A stretch of DNA of 64,000 nt from Streptomyces cavernicola (GCF_029968035.1 NZ_JASCIQ010000027.1:1-64000); one strand, 5' to 3'; shown: positions 39,362-47,872, counted from the stretch's first letter. Made by a program: numbers and translations. Notes: generated from the letters alone by a model not told the origin.

Positions 39362-39531
39362 CAAGCCGGGTCTCTGTCCGCGCATCCCCTCCCTCCCACC
39401 TGTCCCGTACGGGCGCCCCGGGAGCGGTTGGGACAGCAGTCGCGCGGGCAGGGTCGTACCGGCTCAAGGCGGGGCGCCAGAGCGGGAGTTCGGCGCATCG
39501 AGAGGGACGTCGAGAGGGAAGGGAAGTCCCG

Positions 39532-40434
39532 ATGGCAGAGGCCGGAGCGTGGAAGTTCACCGACGACAGAGGGCGGACGGTCACTGCGAAACGGCGGCCG
39601 GAGCGGGTGGCGGCGTACGTCCGTGCCGGTGCGGCGCTGTGGGACCTGGGGATTCCTCTGGTGGGCGTGTTCGGCTCCGCCCACGACGGGGCGTCGTGGG
39701 ACCGCGCCAAAGCGGGAGGACTCCCGTCGGCCGGAATCCCCTATGCCGGGGCGGGAGATGACCTGAACGAGCAGACGCTGTCGGCCCTCCGGCCGGACCT
39801 GATCGTCGATGTCACGTACGACGAGAAGAACCCGTACGCCCTCTCGGACCCTCTCGGCGAGCGGATGGAGGAGGCCGGGGTGCCCAGCGTGGCGCTGACG
39901 GTGGGAAGCGAGGCGAGCTTCGCCGGAATCCTGGAGCGCTTCGCGGAACTCGCCGACGCCCTGGGAGCCGACGCGCAGGCCCCCGCCCGGCTCGCGGCCG
40001 CGACCCGGCTGGCAGCCGCTGAGCAGGCGGTGCGCGTCGCCGTGGCCGCCGGACCGGTGCCGCTCCGCGTGCTGGCGCTGTCCGCGGCCGGCCCGGAGCA
40101 GGTACATGTGGCCCGGCCCCGTACCTGGCCCGACCTGAAGCACCTGATGGACCTCGGGGTCCACATGACCGATCCGGGAGAGGGGGCCGGGATCAACTGG
40201 ATGTCCATGAGCTGGGAGCAGGCCGCGTCATTGGGGGCCGACCTCGTCCTGGCGGACAGCCGCTCCAACGCCGTCCAACCGCAGGACCTCACCGCCCTCC
40301 CCGCCTGGCGTGCCCTCACCGCCGGCGCGACCGTCGAGCCGTGGAACCCCGAGACCCCGTGCAGCGCCGCCGCCCAGACCGGCTTCTTCCGGGCCGTCGC
40401 CCAGGCCCAGCACACCGCGCTTTCGAACCGCTGA
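39532..40434 (+). CDS. FepB/BtuF-like siderophore-binding protein without signal peptide
   Basis: A 300-residue protein with the periplasmic-binding (TroA/FhuD) fold: KRRPERVAAYVRAGAALWDL, then LNEQTLSALRPDLIVDVTYD, and a C-terminal lobe with LGADLVLADSRSN and ALPAWRALTAG. These match iron-siderophore binding components of ABC importers. Unusually, the chain begins MAEAGAWKFTDDRGRTVTA with no signal peptide or lipobox, so it should stay in the cytoplasm. AGAGGGAAG precedes the ATG, so an upstream signal sequence is unlikely. It may handle siderophore or its breakdown inside the cell. Shared iron box at 39342. Confidence 0.85.
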   Translation: MAEAGAWKFTDDRGRTVTAKRRPERVAAYVRAGAALWDLGIPLVGVFGSAHDGASWDRAKAGGLPSAGIPYAGAGDDLNEQTLSALRPDLIVDVTYDEKNPYALSDPLGERMEEAGVPSVALTVGSEASFAGILERFAELADALGADAQAPARLAAATRLAAAEQAVRVAVAAGPVPLRVLALSAAGPEQVHVARPRTWPDLKHLMDLGVHMTDPGEGAGINWMSMSWEQAASLGADLVLADSRSNAVQPQDLTALPAWRALTAGATVEPWNPETPCSAAAQTGFFRAVAQAQHTALSNR

Positions 40435-40627
40435 CACACCTGGCACCACCTGTCCAGGGGCCGGCGGAGCCGTGTATCGAGCGGCTCGGGAAGGCGGCGC
40501 CGGACTCGAGAGCCGTTCGGCGCGGGGGCAGCCAGTTCAACGGGTGCTCGGCGGGGCGATGAAGCGCTGCGCGAGACCTCCCCCGCGGCGGACGGGCGGC
40601 TCTCGTCGAGGAGTCGCAGGAGCTGAT

Positions 40628-40687
40628 CGGGGCTGTCGGGGCTGTCGGGGCTGTCGGGGCTGTCGGGGCTGTCGGGGCTGTCGGGGC
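40628..40687. repeat. 9-bp tandem repeat, about seven copies
   Basis: CGGGGCTGT is repeated about seven times with almost no mismatch. There are no spacers, so it is not a CRISPR array. No coding role is supported. Confidence 0.9.
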
Positions 40688-40848
40688 CGGGCGTGACGGC
40701 CAGCAGCCGCACCATGTGGGCGAGTTGGGACTCGTACTGCCGCAGCGGCGCGAGCGCCGCCGCGTGCCGGGTGGCGAGCTCCGCCCCCCGACTCCCGTAC
40801 GGGTTCGATCTCTTCGGGACCAGGCCTTGTGACCGCGGCCCCGCCTAC

Positions 40849-40862
40849 TTACCCTGCGGTAA
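40849..40862. promoter_or_regulatory. TTACC-N4-GGTAA dyad upstream of beta-propeller gene
   Basis: TTACC (40849-40853) and GGTAA (40858-40862) form an inverted repeat with CTGC between, 38 bp before the ATG. It overlaps the expected promoter region. The regulator is not known. Confidence 0.4.
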
Positions 40863-40899
40863 CTACCTTGCCCTCCTTCCTGATTCAGGAGCCACGTAC

Positions 40900-42207
40900 A
40901 TGCGAGCTTCCCTGTCTCCCCGTTGGCGCCGGCTCCTCGTCCGGGGCGCCGTGGCCACCGCGACCGCCGCCGGAACGCTCCTCGCCACCGGCCCGGCGCA
41001 GGCCACGCACGCCACTCAGGCCGCGCAAGGCACTCAGGGCCCGCAGGACACGTCGCGAGGTGGCCTGCAGGAGGTGCTGCTCGTCGGCAACAACTGGGAG
41101 GGGACCGCTGACGTCATCGAGTCCAGCGGCGACTTCGCGAAGGTCGGCCGGATCGGGCTCGTGCCCGACAAGGAGGAGCGGCTGCGGGAGATCTATGCGA
41201 ACCCCGTCAAGCTCGCCTATTTCCTCGGCATCCGGCTGACCGTCGGCGAGGGGCACGACCAGTACACCGACGACATGTACACCACCCCGGACGGCTCGGC
41301 CGTGGTCGTGTCCCGGCCGAGTTTCGCGGACGTCGTCTCGATCGACACGGCCACCGGACGCGTCAACTGGCGCTTCCCCGTGGCCGGTTACCGCTCCGAC
41401 CACATGGCCGTCTCCCCCGACGGCTCCCGCGTGGCGGTCTCGGCCTCCACCGGCAACACCGTCCACGTGCTCGACATCCGCACCGGCGAGCAGGTCGGCT
41501 CCTTCAAGACCGGCGACAAGCCGCACGAGAACGTCTTCACCCGCGACGGCGAGATCTGGAACATGGCGATCGGCGAGGTCAACAACGCCCTCGACGCCCC
41601 CTGGCTGGACGGCCTCAAGGGCGACCGCAGGATCACCGTCGCGGACGCCGACACCTTCGAGGTGGTCCGGACGATCGACCTGCGCGAACGCCTCGACGCG
41701 TACGGGCAGTCCGACAAGTCCGACGCCATTCGCCCGGTGGCGTTCACGCCCGACGAGTCGAAGATGTACTTCCAGGTCTCGTTCTTCAACGGCTTCTTCG
41801 AGTACGACGTCGCCGACGACGAGATCACGCGTATGAAGACCCTGCCGAAGAACCCCGACACCTCCGACGACCGCACCACGTACGTCAACGACTCGCGCCA
41901 CCACGGGATGTCCATGAACCCCGCCGGCACCAAGCTCTGCGTCGCCGGGACGATGGACGAGTACGTGACGGTCGTCGACCGCGACACCCTGGAGGAAGGC
42001 CCGCTCGTGCCCGCCGCCAAGCCGTACTGGGCGACCGTGAGCGGCGACGGCAAGGCCTGTGTGATCTCGGAGAGCGCCGCGGACCAGGTCACCGCCATCG
42101 ACTTCGCCACCGGACGGAAGATCAAGTCCGTCCCCGTGGGCGACCACCCGCAGCGTGTCCGCGTCGCCCACCTCCCGAAGGGCTGGACCAGCCCGAGCGC
42201 CGGGTGA
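40900..42207 (+). CDS. Secreted YncE-like beta-propeller protein
   Basis: A 435-residue exported protein. The signal peptide covers about residues 1-36 (RRLLVRGAVATATAAGTLLA, cleavage near AQA). Beta-propeller repeats of the YncE/YVTN type follow: DDMYTTPDGSAVVVSRPSFA, DHMAVSPDGSRVAVSASTGN, IRPVAFTPDESKMYFQVSFF, HHGMSMNPAGTKLCVAGTMD and PYWATVSGDGKACVISESAA. Propellers of this kind are extracellular binding scaffolds; some act with redox or copper proteins. CAGGAG precedes the ATG. The FAD monooxygenase gene follows 59 bp downstream and may be co-transcribed. Confidence 0.88.
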   Translation: MRASLSPRWRRLLVRGAVATATAAGTLLATGPAQATHATQAAQGTQGPQDTSRGGLQEVLLVGNNWEGTADVIESSGDFAKVGRIGLVPDKEERLREIYANPVKLAYFLGIRLTVGEGHDQYTDDMYTTPDGSAVVVSRPSFADVVSIDTATGRVNWRFPVAGYRSDHMAVSPDGSRVAVSASTGNTVHVLDIRTGEQVGSFKTGDKPHENVFTRDGEIWNMAIGEVNNALDAPWLDGLKGDRRITVADADTFEVVRTIDLRERLDAYGQSDKSDAIRPVAFTPDESKMYFQVSFFNGFFEYDVADDEITRMKTLPKNPDTSDDRTTYVNDSRHHGMSMNPAGTKLCVAGTMDEYVTVVDRDTLEEGPLVPAAKPYWATVSGDGKACVISESAADQVTAIDFATGRKIKSVPVGDHPQRVRVAHLPKGWTSPSAG

Positions 42208-42266
42208 CGGATGCGGGTCGAGCACGCCGAGCAGCCCGAGCAGCCGGAGCAGCAGAGGAGTCATCC

Positions 42267-43397
42267 ATGAGCAGCCCCCGCACGGTCCTCGTCGTCGGCG
42301 GCGGCGCGGCCGGGAACGCCGCGACGATCCTGCTGCGCCGCGCCGGGATCGCGGTCGACCTGGTCGAGGCCCGGGACGACTGGAACGCCACCGCGGGCTC
42401 CGGCATCACCCTCCAGGGCAACGCCCTGCGCGTGCTGCGCGAACTCGGCGTGTGGGAGCAGGTCGAGAAGGCCGGCTACGGCTTCGACGCCATGGGCGTG
42501 ACCACCCCTGACGGCACCGTCCTGCACGTCGCGGAAAGCCTGCGCGCCGGGGGCGACGACCTGCCCGCCACCCTCGGCATGCAGCGCGCACAGCTGCAGA
42601 GCATCCTGATCGACGCGGTCCGCGCCGGCGGCGCCACCGTCCGCCTCGGCGTGCGCGCCGCGTCCCTGGACCAGGACGGCGACGGCGTGACCGTCCGCTT
42701 CACCGACGGCAGCGAGGGCCGCTACGACCTGGTGCTCGCCGCCGACGGCGTGGGCTCCGGCACCCGTGCGGCCATCGGCATCACGGACCGGCCCGAGCCC
42801 ACCGGCATGGCCGTCTGGCGGGTCGCCGCACCGCGCCCGGCCGGCCTCACCCGCACCGACATCGCCTACGGCGGCCCCGCCTACATCGCCGGATACTGCC
42901 CCACCGGCGAGAGCACGCTCTACGCGTACGTCGTCGAGAACCAGCGCGAGCGGGCTTCGCTGCCGGCTTCCTCGTACGCGGACGAGATGCGGTCCCTGGC
43001 CCGGCACTACGGCGGGTTCTGGCCGGAGATCACCGCGCACATCACGGACCCGGATCAGGTCAACTACACAGCGTTCGCCCGGATGTTGGTCGAGGGTTCC
43101 TGGCACCGCGGCCGGGTCGTCCTCGTGGGCGACTCGGCGCACTGCTGCCCGCCGACCCTGGCGCAGGGCGCCGCCCTGTCGTTGGAGGATGCCTGGGTGC
43201 TCGCCGGCATGGTGTCCGCCGCTGATGTCTGGGACGACGCGCTCTTCCAGGCGTACTACGAGCGGCGCGTCGCGCGCGTGCGGCCGGTCGTGGAGGCGTC
43301 CGTGCAGATCGACCGGTGGCTGCTCGACGGCGTCCGCGACGCCGACGTGCCCGGGGTGACGGGCCGCACGACGGCCATGCTGCGGGAGCTCCCGTGA
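42267..43397 (+). CDS. FAD-dependent monooxygenase (PHBH-like)
   Basis: A 376-residue group A flavoprotein monooxygenase. The N-terminal Rossmann motif VVGGGAAGNAATILLRRAG binds FAD. DLVLAADGVGSGTR is the second FAD/NAD(P)H motif (DG), and VVLVGDSAHCCPPTLAQGAA the GD motif near residue 290. Such enzymes hydroxylate aromatic or polyketide substrates using NAD(P)H and O2. AGAGGAG lies before the ATG. It follows the propeller gene by 59 bp. A role in breakdown of an aromatic compound or in tailoring a metabolite are both possible. Confidence 0.92.
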   Translation: MSSPRTVLVVGGGAAGNAATILLRRAGIAVDLVEARDDWNATAGSGITLQGNALRVLRELGVWEQVEKAGYGFDAMGVTTPDGTVLHVAESLRAGGDDLPATLGMQRAQLQSILIDAVRAGGATVRLGVRAASLDQDGDGVTVRFTDGSEGRYDLVLAADGVGSGTRAAIGITDRPEPTGMAVWRVAAPRPAGLTRTDIAYGGPAYIAGYCPTGESTLYAYVVENQRERASLPASSYADEMRSLARHYGGFWPEITAHITDPDQVNYTAFARMLVEGSWHRGRVVLVGDSAHCCPPTLAQGAALSLEDAWVLAGMVSAADVWDDALFQAYYERRVARVRPVVEASVQIDRWLLDGVRDADVPGVTGRTTAMLRELP

Positions 43398-43446
43398 CCA
43401 CAGCGCAACACAGCGCCCGGCGTCGTGCCGTGCCTTCTCTCCGCTG

Positions 43447-43779
43447 TCAGCTCTCTTCGCGTGCGATGGTCAGCGCGAGCGTCTGCAGGACCGCCTCGGT
43501 GGGGCTGTCCGCCTCCGTGGGGCTGTCCGGCTCCGTCTGGTCGTAGGCGTCGGCGACCGTCTGGAACGCCAGCACCAACCCGTTGAACAGGGCGCTCAGC
43601 GGTTCGGAGAGCTGGTCCAGGACGGCCTGGCTGACTTCCGTCGGGTCCTGGGTGTCCGGTACCAGGAACTGCGTCGGGATGACCTCGCCGAGCAGCTCGG
43701 ACACGTAGTCCGCCCCGACGCCTCCGCGCAGAGCCGTGAGTGCCGCGATCGCCTTGAGCTGGATCTCGTTTTCGGTCAT
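43447..43779 (-). CDS. Small acidic protein of unknown function
   Basis: A 110-residue acidic protein, family not recognised. It is predicted mostly helical (EIQLKAIAALTALRGGVGAD, AVLDQLSEPLSALFNGLVLA). Near the C-terminus a short duplicated stretch (SPTEADSPTEA) is encoded by an 18-bp-like repeat around 43500. There is no signal peptide or membrane segment. It is convergent with the monooxygenase gene and divergent from the Rieske gene 125 bp away. Confidence 0.7.
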   Translation of the reverse strand: MTENEIQLKAIAALTALRGGVGADYVSELLGEVIPTQFLVPDTQDPTEVSQAVLDQLSEPLSALFNGLVLAFQTVADAYDQTEPDSPTEADSPTEAVLQTLALTIAREES

Positions 43780-43903
43780 GTACCGAGCGTAGGAGGCCTC
43801 GGCGGTTACGGAGGGTCAATGCTTCAAGTGGTGGTCGGGCGGAGCGCGCGCGACGGTGGAGGCAGGAGCAGAACGACGACGGCGAGGGTGAGGACGAAGA
43901 GTG

Positions 43904-44842
43904 ATGGGAGCACCGGAGAACCCGGGAACCGAGGGAAGCGGGACGGGGAACGGGACGGCGAACGGGATGGCGGCGCGTGCGGAGGCCGCCTTCCTCAAGT
44001 CCCTTGACGCACTGGGGCGGTTGGAGCAGTTGGACCCGGCGATCGGGCGGGTCCGGAAGGTGGTGCGCGGGTTGCCCATCGGGCGTTTCCGCGATGTGCT
44101 GCAGGGCCTGCCGATCGGGCATCCGCTGCACCCCGCGCTCGTGCAGGTCCCGATGGGCGCGTGGCTGTCCGCCGCGGTCCTTGACGCCGTGCCGGGGACC
44201 GGGCGCAGTGCCCGTCTCCTCGTCGGCGTGGGCCTGGCTTCGGCGGCGCCGACCGCCTGGGCGGGCTGGGTCGACTGGGCGGAGCAGCGCGAGGACCAGA
44301 TGCGTACGGGCCTGGTGCACGCGGTGTCGATCGCCACGGCCATCGGCCTCTACACGGGCTCCTGGCTGAGCCGCCGCCACGGCCGTACCGCGCTGGGCAA
44401 GACCCTCGGCTACGCCGGGCTGTGCGCGGCCGGTGCCGGCTCGATGCTCGGCGGACACCTCGCCTTCCGCCTGGGCGCGGGCACCAACAAGGCGACGTCG
44501 GTGCCCCGTCTGGTGGGCGCGGACTGGCACCCGTTGGGCACGTTGGCGGACTTCCCCGCCGGTGCGGCGGTGCGCCGGGACCTGGACGACGTGCCGCTGC
44601 TGGTGTACCGCGAGCCGGACGGGCCGCTGCACGTCATCGCCGGGCGGTGCAGCCACCTGTCGGGGCCGTTGTGGGAGGGCGAGATCGCCGACGGCTGTGT
44701 GCGCTGCCCTTGGCACGGCAGCGTCTTCCGGCTGTCGGACGGCGGGAACGTCCGGGGCCCGGCCACCGCCCCGCAGCCGTCCTTCGAGGTGCGGATCGAC
44801 GCGGACGACGGTGTGCACGTACGGCTGTCGGGCGACGCCTGA
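43904..44842 (+). CDS. DUF2231-Rieske [2Fe-2S] fusion protein
   Basis: A 312-residue protein. Residues about 60-195 form a DUF2231 membrane domain with four helices (GHPLHPALVQVPMGAWLSAA, LLVGVGLASAAPTAWAGW, TGLVHAVSIATAIGLYTG, LGYAGLCAAGAGSMLGGHLA). Residues 200-310 are a Rieske ferredoxin domain with cluster ligands Cys249/His251 (CSHLSG) and Cys268/His271 (CPWHGS). The cluster end probably faces the cytoplasm and passes electrons to or from a membrane partner. ATG 43904 or GTG 43901 are alternative starts. Confidence 0.92.
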   Translation: MGAPENPGTEGSGTGNGTANGMAARAEAAFLKSLDALGRLEQLDPAIGRVRKVVRGLPIGRFRDVLQGLPIGHPLHPALVQVPMGAWLSAAVLDAVPGTGRSARLLVGVGLASAAPTAWAGWVDWAEQREDQMRTGLVHAVSIATAIGLYTGSWLSRRHGRTALGKTLGYAGLCAAGAGSMLGGHLAFRLGAGTNKATSVPRLVGADWHPLGTLADFPAGAAVRRDLDDVPLLVYREPDGPLHVIAGRCSHLSGPLWEGEIADGCVRCPWHGSVFRLSDGGNVRGPATAPQPSFEVRIDADDGVHVRLSGDA

Positions 44843-44921
44843 GGAAGGCGCGGCCTTACGCCTGACCCGTACGCGTCACGGGAACAGCCTCGTGCGCCTC
44901 ACGGGAACAGCCTCGTACGCC

Positions 44922-45101
44922 TCAAGGGAACAGCGCGATGCCGACGAGGATCACCAGGATGACGAGGGCGACCAGCAGCACGGTCCCGAGCGTGCCCGGG
45001 TGCTTCAGCGGGCGTCTCGGTCCGCCGCCGCGCGGTCGGTCCTCCGGCAGGTGTGCGCCGGGTGAGCGCTGGTAGAAGTCTCGGTCGCCAGGGTCAGCCA
45101 T
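44922..45101 (-). CDS. Small single-pass membrane protein
   Basis: A 59-residue protein. It has an N-terminal charged half (MADPGDRDFYQRSPGAHLPE, DRPRGGGPRRPLKHPG) and one C-terminal membrane helix (TVLLVALVILVILVGIALF). Short proteins of this layout are common in Streptomyces; the role is unknown. The stop lies in a 24-bp near-repeat (CCTCACGGGAACAG units at 44896-44935). The ribosome binding site is weak. Confidence 0.6.
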   Translation of the reverse strand: MADPGDRDFYQRSPGAHLPEDRPRGGGPRRPLKHPGTLGTVLLVALVILVILVGIALFP

Positions 45102-45302
45102 GACACTCAGTCCCAGCGGTGTGAGATGCGGTGCGCGTTTTCCATCGGTGGTGGGGGCGGTGGTGCCCCTGGAACCGGGTTCCCGGCGCAGGTCGAATGA
45201 TGCGCGGCCCGCTCTCTCACTCGGACGTGCCGGGTCCGCCGTGAGGGCCTGCGGGGGCGGCCCACAAGGTCCGTGTCCGTGTGCGGGCCGCCCTCCGCAG
45301 GC

Positions 45303-47039
45303 TCAACTCGCGGCAGCAGAGCCGGTGTTCAGCTCCAGGGCCAGGTCCACGTCGACGGGCCGGCCCTCGCCGTGGTGGATGGCGGCCGAGGCGCTCGGGG
45401 CGTGGCCGGGGGCCGTCGCGGCGAGGATGTAGGAGCCGCTGTCCGGGACCTTGAGGGAGTAGCTGCCGTCCGGGCCGGTGAGGGCCGCGCCCGCCTGCCG
45501 GCCGCGGTCGTCGATCAGGGTGATCTTGACGCGGGGCAGCGGGTCGCCGGCCGGGTCGAGGACCCGCCCGCGGAAGGCGGCGAGGGCCTCCTCGGCGCGG
45601 CCCAGGGCCTCGTCCTCCTCGCTGCTGGCGCGCAGCTGCAGGACCTCGGTGCGGCGGCCCGGCAGGAACAGGGCGAACAGCACGCCGCCCACCACCGCGC
45701 CGGTCGCGATCAGGAACGCGAGGCGGAAGCCGTGCAGGGTCGGGATCGCTACGCCGCCGACGTGGTCCGCGGTGTTGGCGAGGACCATGCCGATGACGGC
45801 CGAGGACACGGAGGTGCCGATGGAGCGCATCAGGGTGTTGAGGCCGTTGGCCGCGCCCGTCTCGGACGGGTCGACCGCGCCGATGATCAGCGCCGGGAGC
45901 GAGGAGTAGGCGAGGCCGATGCCCGCCCCGAGGACGACCGAGATGACGACGGTCTGCCAGGCCGCGCTCATCAGGCCGAGCCCGGCCCCGTAGCCGACGG
46001 CGATGATCACCATGCCGAGGAGCAGTGTGACCTTCGGGCCGAAGCGGGCCGAGAGGCGGGCGTACACCGGGGCGGTCAGCATCATGGTCAGGCCGAGCGG
46101 CGCCACGCACAGACCGGCGACGACCATGGACTGGCCGAGTCCGTACCCGGTGGCGGTGGGCAGTTGCAGCAGCTGGGGCAGGACCAGGGACACCGCGTAG
46201 AACGCGACGCCGACCATGACCGAGGCGAGGTTGGTGAGCAGCACCTCGCGGCGGGCGCTGGTGCGCAGGTCGACGAGGGGGGCCTTGCGGCGCAGCTCCA
46301 TCACGCCCCAGGCGACGAGCACGACGACGGCCGCGGCGAACAGACCGAGGGTGGTGCCCGAACCCCAGCCCCAGTCGCTGCCCTTGGTGATCGGCAGGAG
46401 CAGCAGGACCAGGCCGAGGGAGAGGCCGACGGCGCCCGCGAGGTCGAAGGTTCCCGGGGCGCGCAGCGGGCTCTCGGGGACGACGGCCAGGGTCAGGGCT
46501 ATCGCGAGGACGCCGAGGCCGGCGGCGCCGAAGAACAGGGCGTGCCAGTCGGCGTGCTGGGCGACGAGCGCGGCCAGCGGCAGTGCGAGGCCGCCGCCGA
46601 CGCCGATCGAGGACGACATCAGGGCCATCGCCGAGCCGAGCTTCTCCGGCGGCAGCATGTCGCGCATCAGGCCGATGCCGAGCGGGATGGCGCCCATGGC
46701 GAAGCCCTGCAGAGCACGGCCGGCGATCATCACGAGCAGGTTGTCGGTGAAACCGCAGATCAGCGAGCCGACGACCATGACGGCGAGGCTGGCGAGCAGC
46801 ATCCGGCGCTTACCCGCGAGGTCGCCGAGCCGGCCCATGATCGGGGTGGAGACGGCGCCGGCGAGGAGGGTGGCGGTCAGCACCCAGGTGGCGTCGGAGG
46901 GCGCGGTGTCGAGGAGCTCCGGCAGGTCCTTGATGACGGGGACGAGCAGGGTCTGCATGACGGCGACGACGATGCCGGAGAAGGCGAGGACGGGGACGAC
47001 GCCGCCGGCACGGCGGGACGAGGTCGTCGGACGGGACAT
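45303..47039 (-). CDS. MFS exporter fused to a carboxypeptidase-regulatory-like domain
   Basis: A 578-residue protein. Residues 1-480 are a 14-helix MFS permease: first helix with LAFSGIVVAVMQTLLVPVIK, motif A GRLGDLAGKRRML, and a motif C-like region GVGGGLALPLAALVAQHADW. After a short acidic linker, residues about 490-578 form a beta-sandwich of the carboxypeptidase-regulatory type (FRGRVLDPAGDPLPRVKITL, TGPDGSYSLKVPDSGSYILA). The extra domain probably lies in the cytoplasm or at the C-terminal face and may bind substrate or a partner. GGAGG with good spacing precedes the ATG. A long inverted repeat at 47156-47185 lies 117 bp upstream. Confidence 0.92.
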   Translation of the reverse strand: MSRPTTSSRRAGGVVPVLAFSGIVVAVMQTLLVPVIKDLPELLDTAPSDATWVLTATLLAGAVSTPIMGRLGDLAGKRRMLLASLAVMVVGSLICGFTDNLLVMIAGRALQGFAMGAIPLGIGLMRDMLPPEKLGSAMALMSSSIGVGGGLALPLAALVAQHADWHALFFGAAGLGVLAIALTLAVVPESPLRAPGTFDLAGAVGLSLGLVLLLLPITKGSDWGWGSGTTLGLFAAAVVVLVAWGVMELRRKAPLVDLRTSARREVLLTNLASVMVGVAFYAVSLVLPQLLQLPTATGYGLGQSMVVAGLCVAPLGLTMMLTAPVYARLSARFGPKVTLLLGMVIIAVGYGAGLGLMSAAWQTVVISVVLGAGIGLAYSSLPALIIGAVDPSETGAANGLNTLMRSIGTSVSSAVIGMVLANTADHVGGVAIPTLHGFRLAFLIATGAVVGGVLFALFLPGRRTEVLQLRASSEEDEALGRAEEALAAFRGRVLDPAGDPLPRVKITLIDDRGRQAGAALTGPDGSYSLKVPDSGSYILAATAPGHAPSASAAIHHGEGRPVDVDLALELNTGSAAAS

Positions 47040-47155
47040 GAAGAGGGGCCTCCGGAGGCGGTCTCGGGCGGGCGGCGGAACGGCGGGACGGCGAACAGCT
47101 GGGCGGGCGGGACGGGACACGGCGGGACGGGGCGGGGTGGCGGATGCCACGTGAG

Positions 47156-47185
47156 AGCGTCACGCACCTCGGTGTGCGTGACGCT
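47156..47185. promoter_or_regulatory. Perfect 12-bp inverted repeat upstream of MFS exporter
   Basis: AGCGTCACGCAC (47156-47167) and GTGCGTGACGCT (47174-47185) are exact complements around a 6-bp centre. The site lies 117-146 bp upstream of the exporter start and fits a TetR- or PadR-type operator. No regulator gene is adjacent. A terminator-like hairpin is an alternative, but no gene ends here. Confidence 0.6.
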
Positions 47186-47613
47186 TACGTGTACCTCGAA
47201 CCTGTATCCTCGGGCGACTATTCCGACGATCGTCGTACGATTCGAAACCTTGACCTTTTCATTACACGGTTCAGGGTGCAGGCACCAGAGGCCGCCAACT
47301 TCCGGGCGTACGGGGCGAATTCGGACCGGCGGCGGCCGCTGGACGGCTCAGCGGCCGGAGGTGTGCATCGGGCCACGTCGGGGGTGGCGCTTCTGGTCGG
47401 CTGCGCTTGGGACTGCGGGCAGCTTCAGGCAGCTACGGCCGGCTCAGTAGCGGAGGGGGCGGCCTGAAGGGGACCGCAGGTCCAGCGGCCGGGGTCGGCG
47501 CGGTGGCTCGGGCCGGCGGGTGACCCGTATCCGCTGCATCGCGCTCACCTCCTGCCGAGGCCCGGCCTCGGCTTCTCCCGAGGCACGGCCTCGGACCGGC
47601 GACCGGTCTCGTC

Positions 47614-47737
47614 CTCCCACGGTGCCCCCGTCCGCGCGGTCCGCCCCAGTGCCGAGGGGGTCAGGGGTCCTGGGCCGGTCGGCCCGTGGGGCGGCGGGCC
47701 CGACCGGCCCCGGTGGCGGTCCCGTCCGCCCCTACCC
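47614..47737. repeat. Copy 2 of the ~125-bp dispersed repeat with twin palindromic boxes
   Basis: This matches 22443-22565. The boxes are GGGCCGGTCGGCCC (47672-47685) and GGGCCC-GACC-GGCCCC (47696-47711), both better dyads than in copy 1. On the minus strand it still reads TGAGRARRPTGRPAQDP followed by a stop, the tail of the USP at 22490, so the source was probably that gene's 3' end. It lies 160-200 bp before the DUF4246 gene. Confidence 0.8.
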
Positions 47738-47872
47738 TCGGCCGCGGTCCCGTCCGCCCCTCCCCCGGCCGCGGTCCTGCGCTCGCCCGGCGTGCGACGG
47801 CTTGGAGGGGGCACTGTCAGTGCCCTCCAGTAGCCTTCGGGCATCACGTAACACCTGGAAGGACCAAGAGAG

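Larger units (their letters stand above)
40435..40899. other. 465-bp intergenic region with 9-bp repeats
   Basis: No gene is supported. The region contains a 60-bp array of 9-bp repeats (40628-40687) and, at its right end, a TTACC-N4-GGTAA dyad before the beta-propeller gene. Minus-strand frames through it are Arg/Pro/Asp-rich and lack a family match. Confidence 0.55.
47040..47872. other. 833-bp intergenic region MFS exporter / DUF4246 gene
   Basis: No convincing gene is found. From left to right it holds the inverted repeat at 47156-47185, an AT-richer stretch at about 47190-47280 that looks like the exporter promoter or a foreign insertion, then GC-rich DNA with the second copy of the ~125-bp repeat (47614-47737) and a short direct repeat (CCGCGGTCCCGTCCGCCCCT, twice near 47715-47765). 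A plus-strand frame at 47144-47467 has no family match or ribosome binding site. Confidence 0.6.

Noticed and set aside
40628..40687. Possible CRISPR array
   Set aside because: The 9-bp units are directly adjacent with no spacers and there are no cas genes. It is a simple tandem repeat. The same applies to the array at 61718-61798.
40690..40860. Minus-strand frame reading ELATRHAAALAPLRQYESQL near 40780
   Set aside because: It looks protein-like for about 30 residues, but it lacks a start upstream, runs into the 9-bp repeat and matches no family I know. A relic is possible but not shown.
47156..47185. Rho-independent terminator
   Set aside because: The hairpin is strong, but no gene ends next to it, no T-run follows, and it lies upstream of the exporter. 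An operator fits better.
47144..47467. 107-codon plus-strand frame upstream of the DUF4246 gene
   Set aside because: It begins inside the inverted repeat, has no ribosome binding site and no recognisable domain. The unusual composition comes from the AT-richer promoter region.
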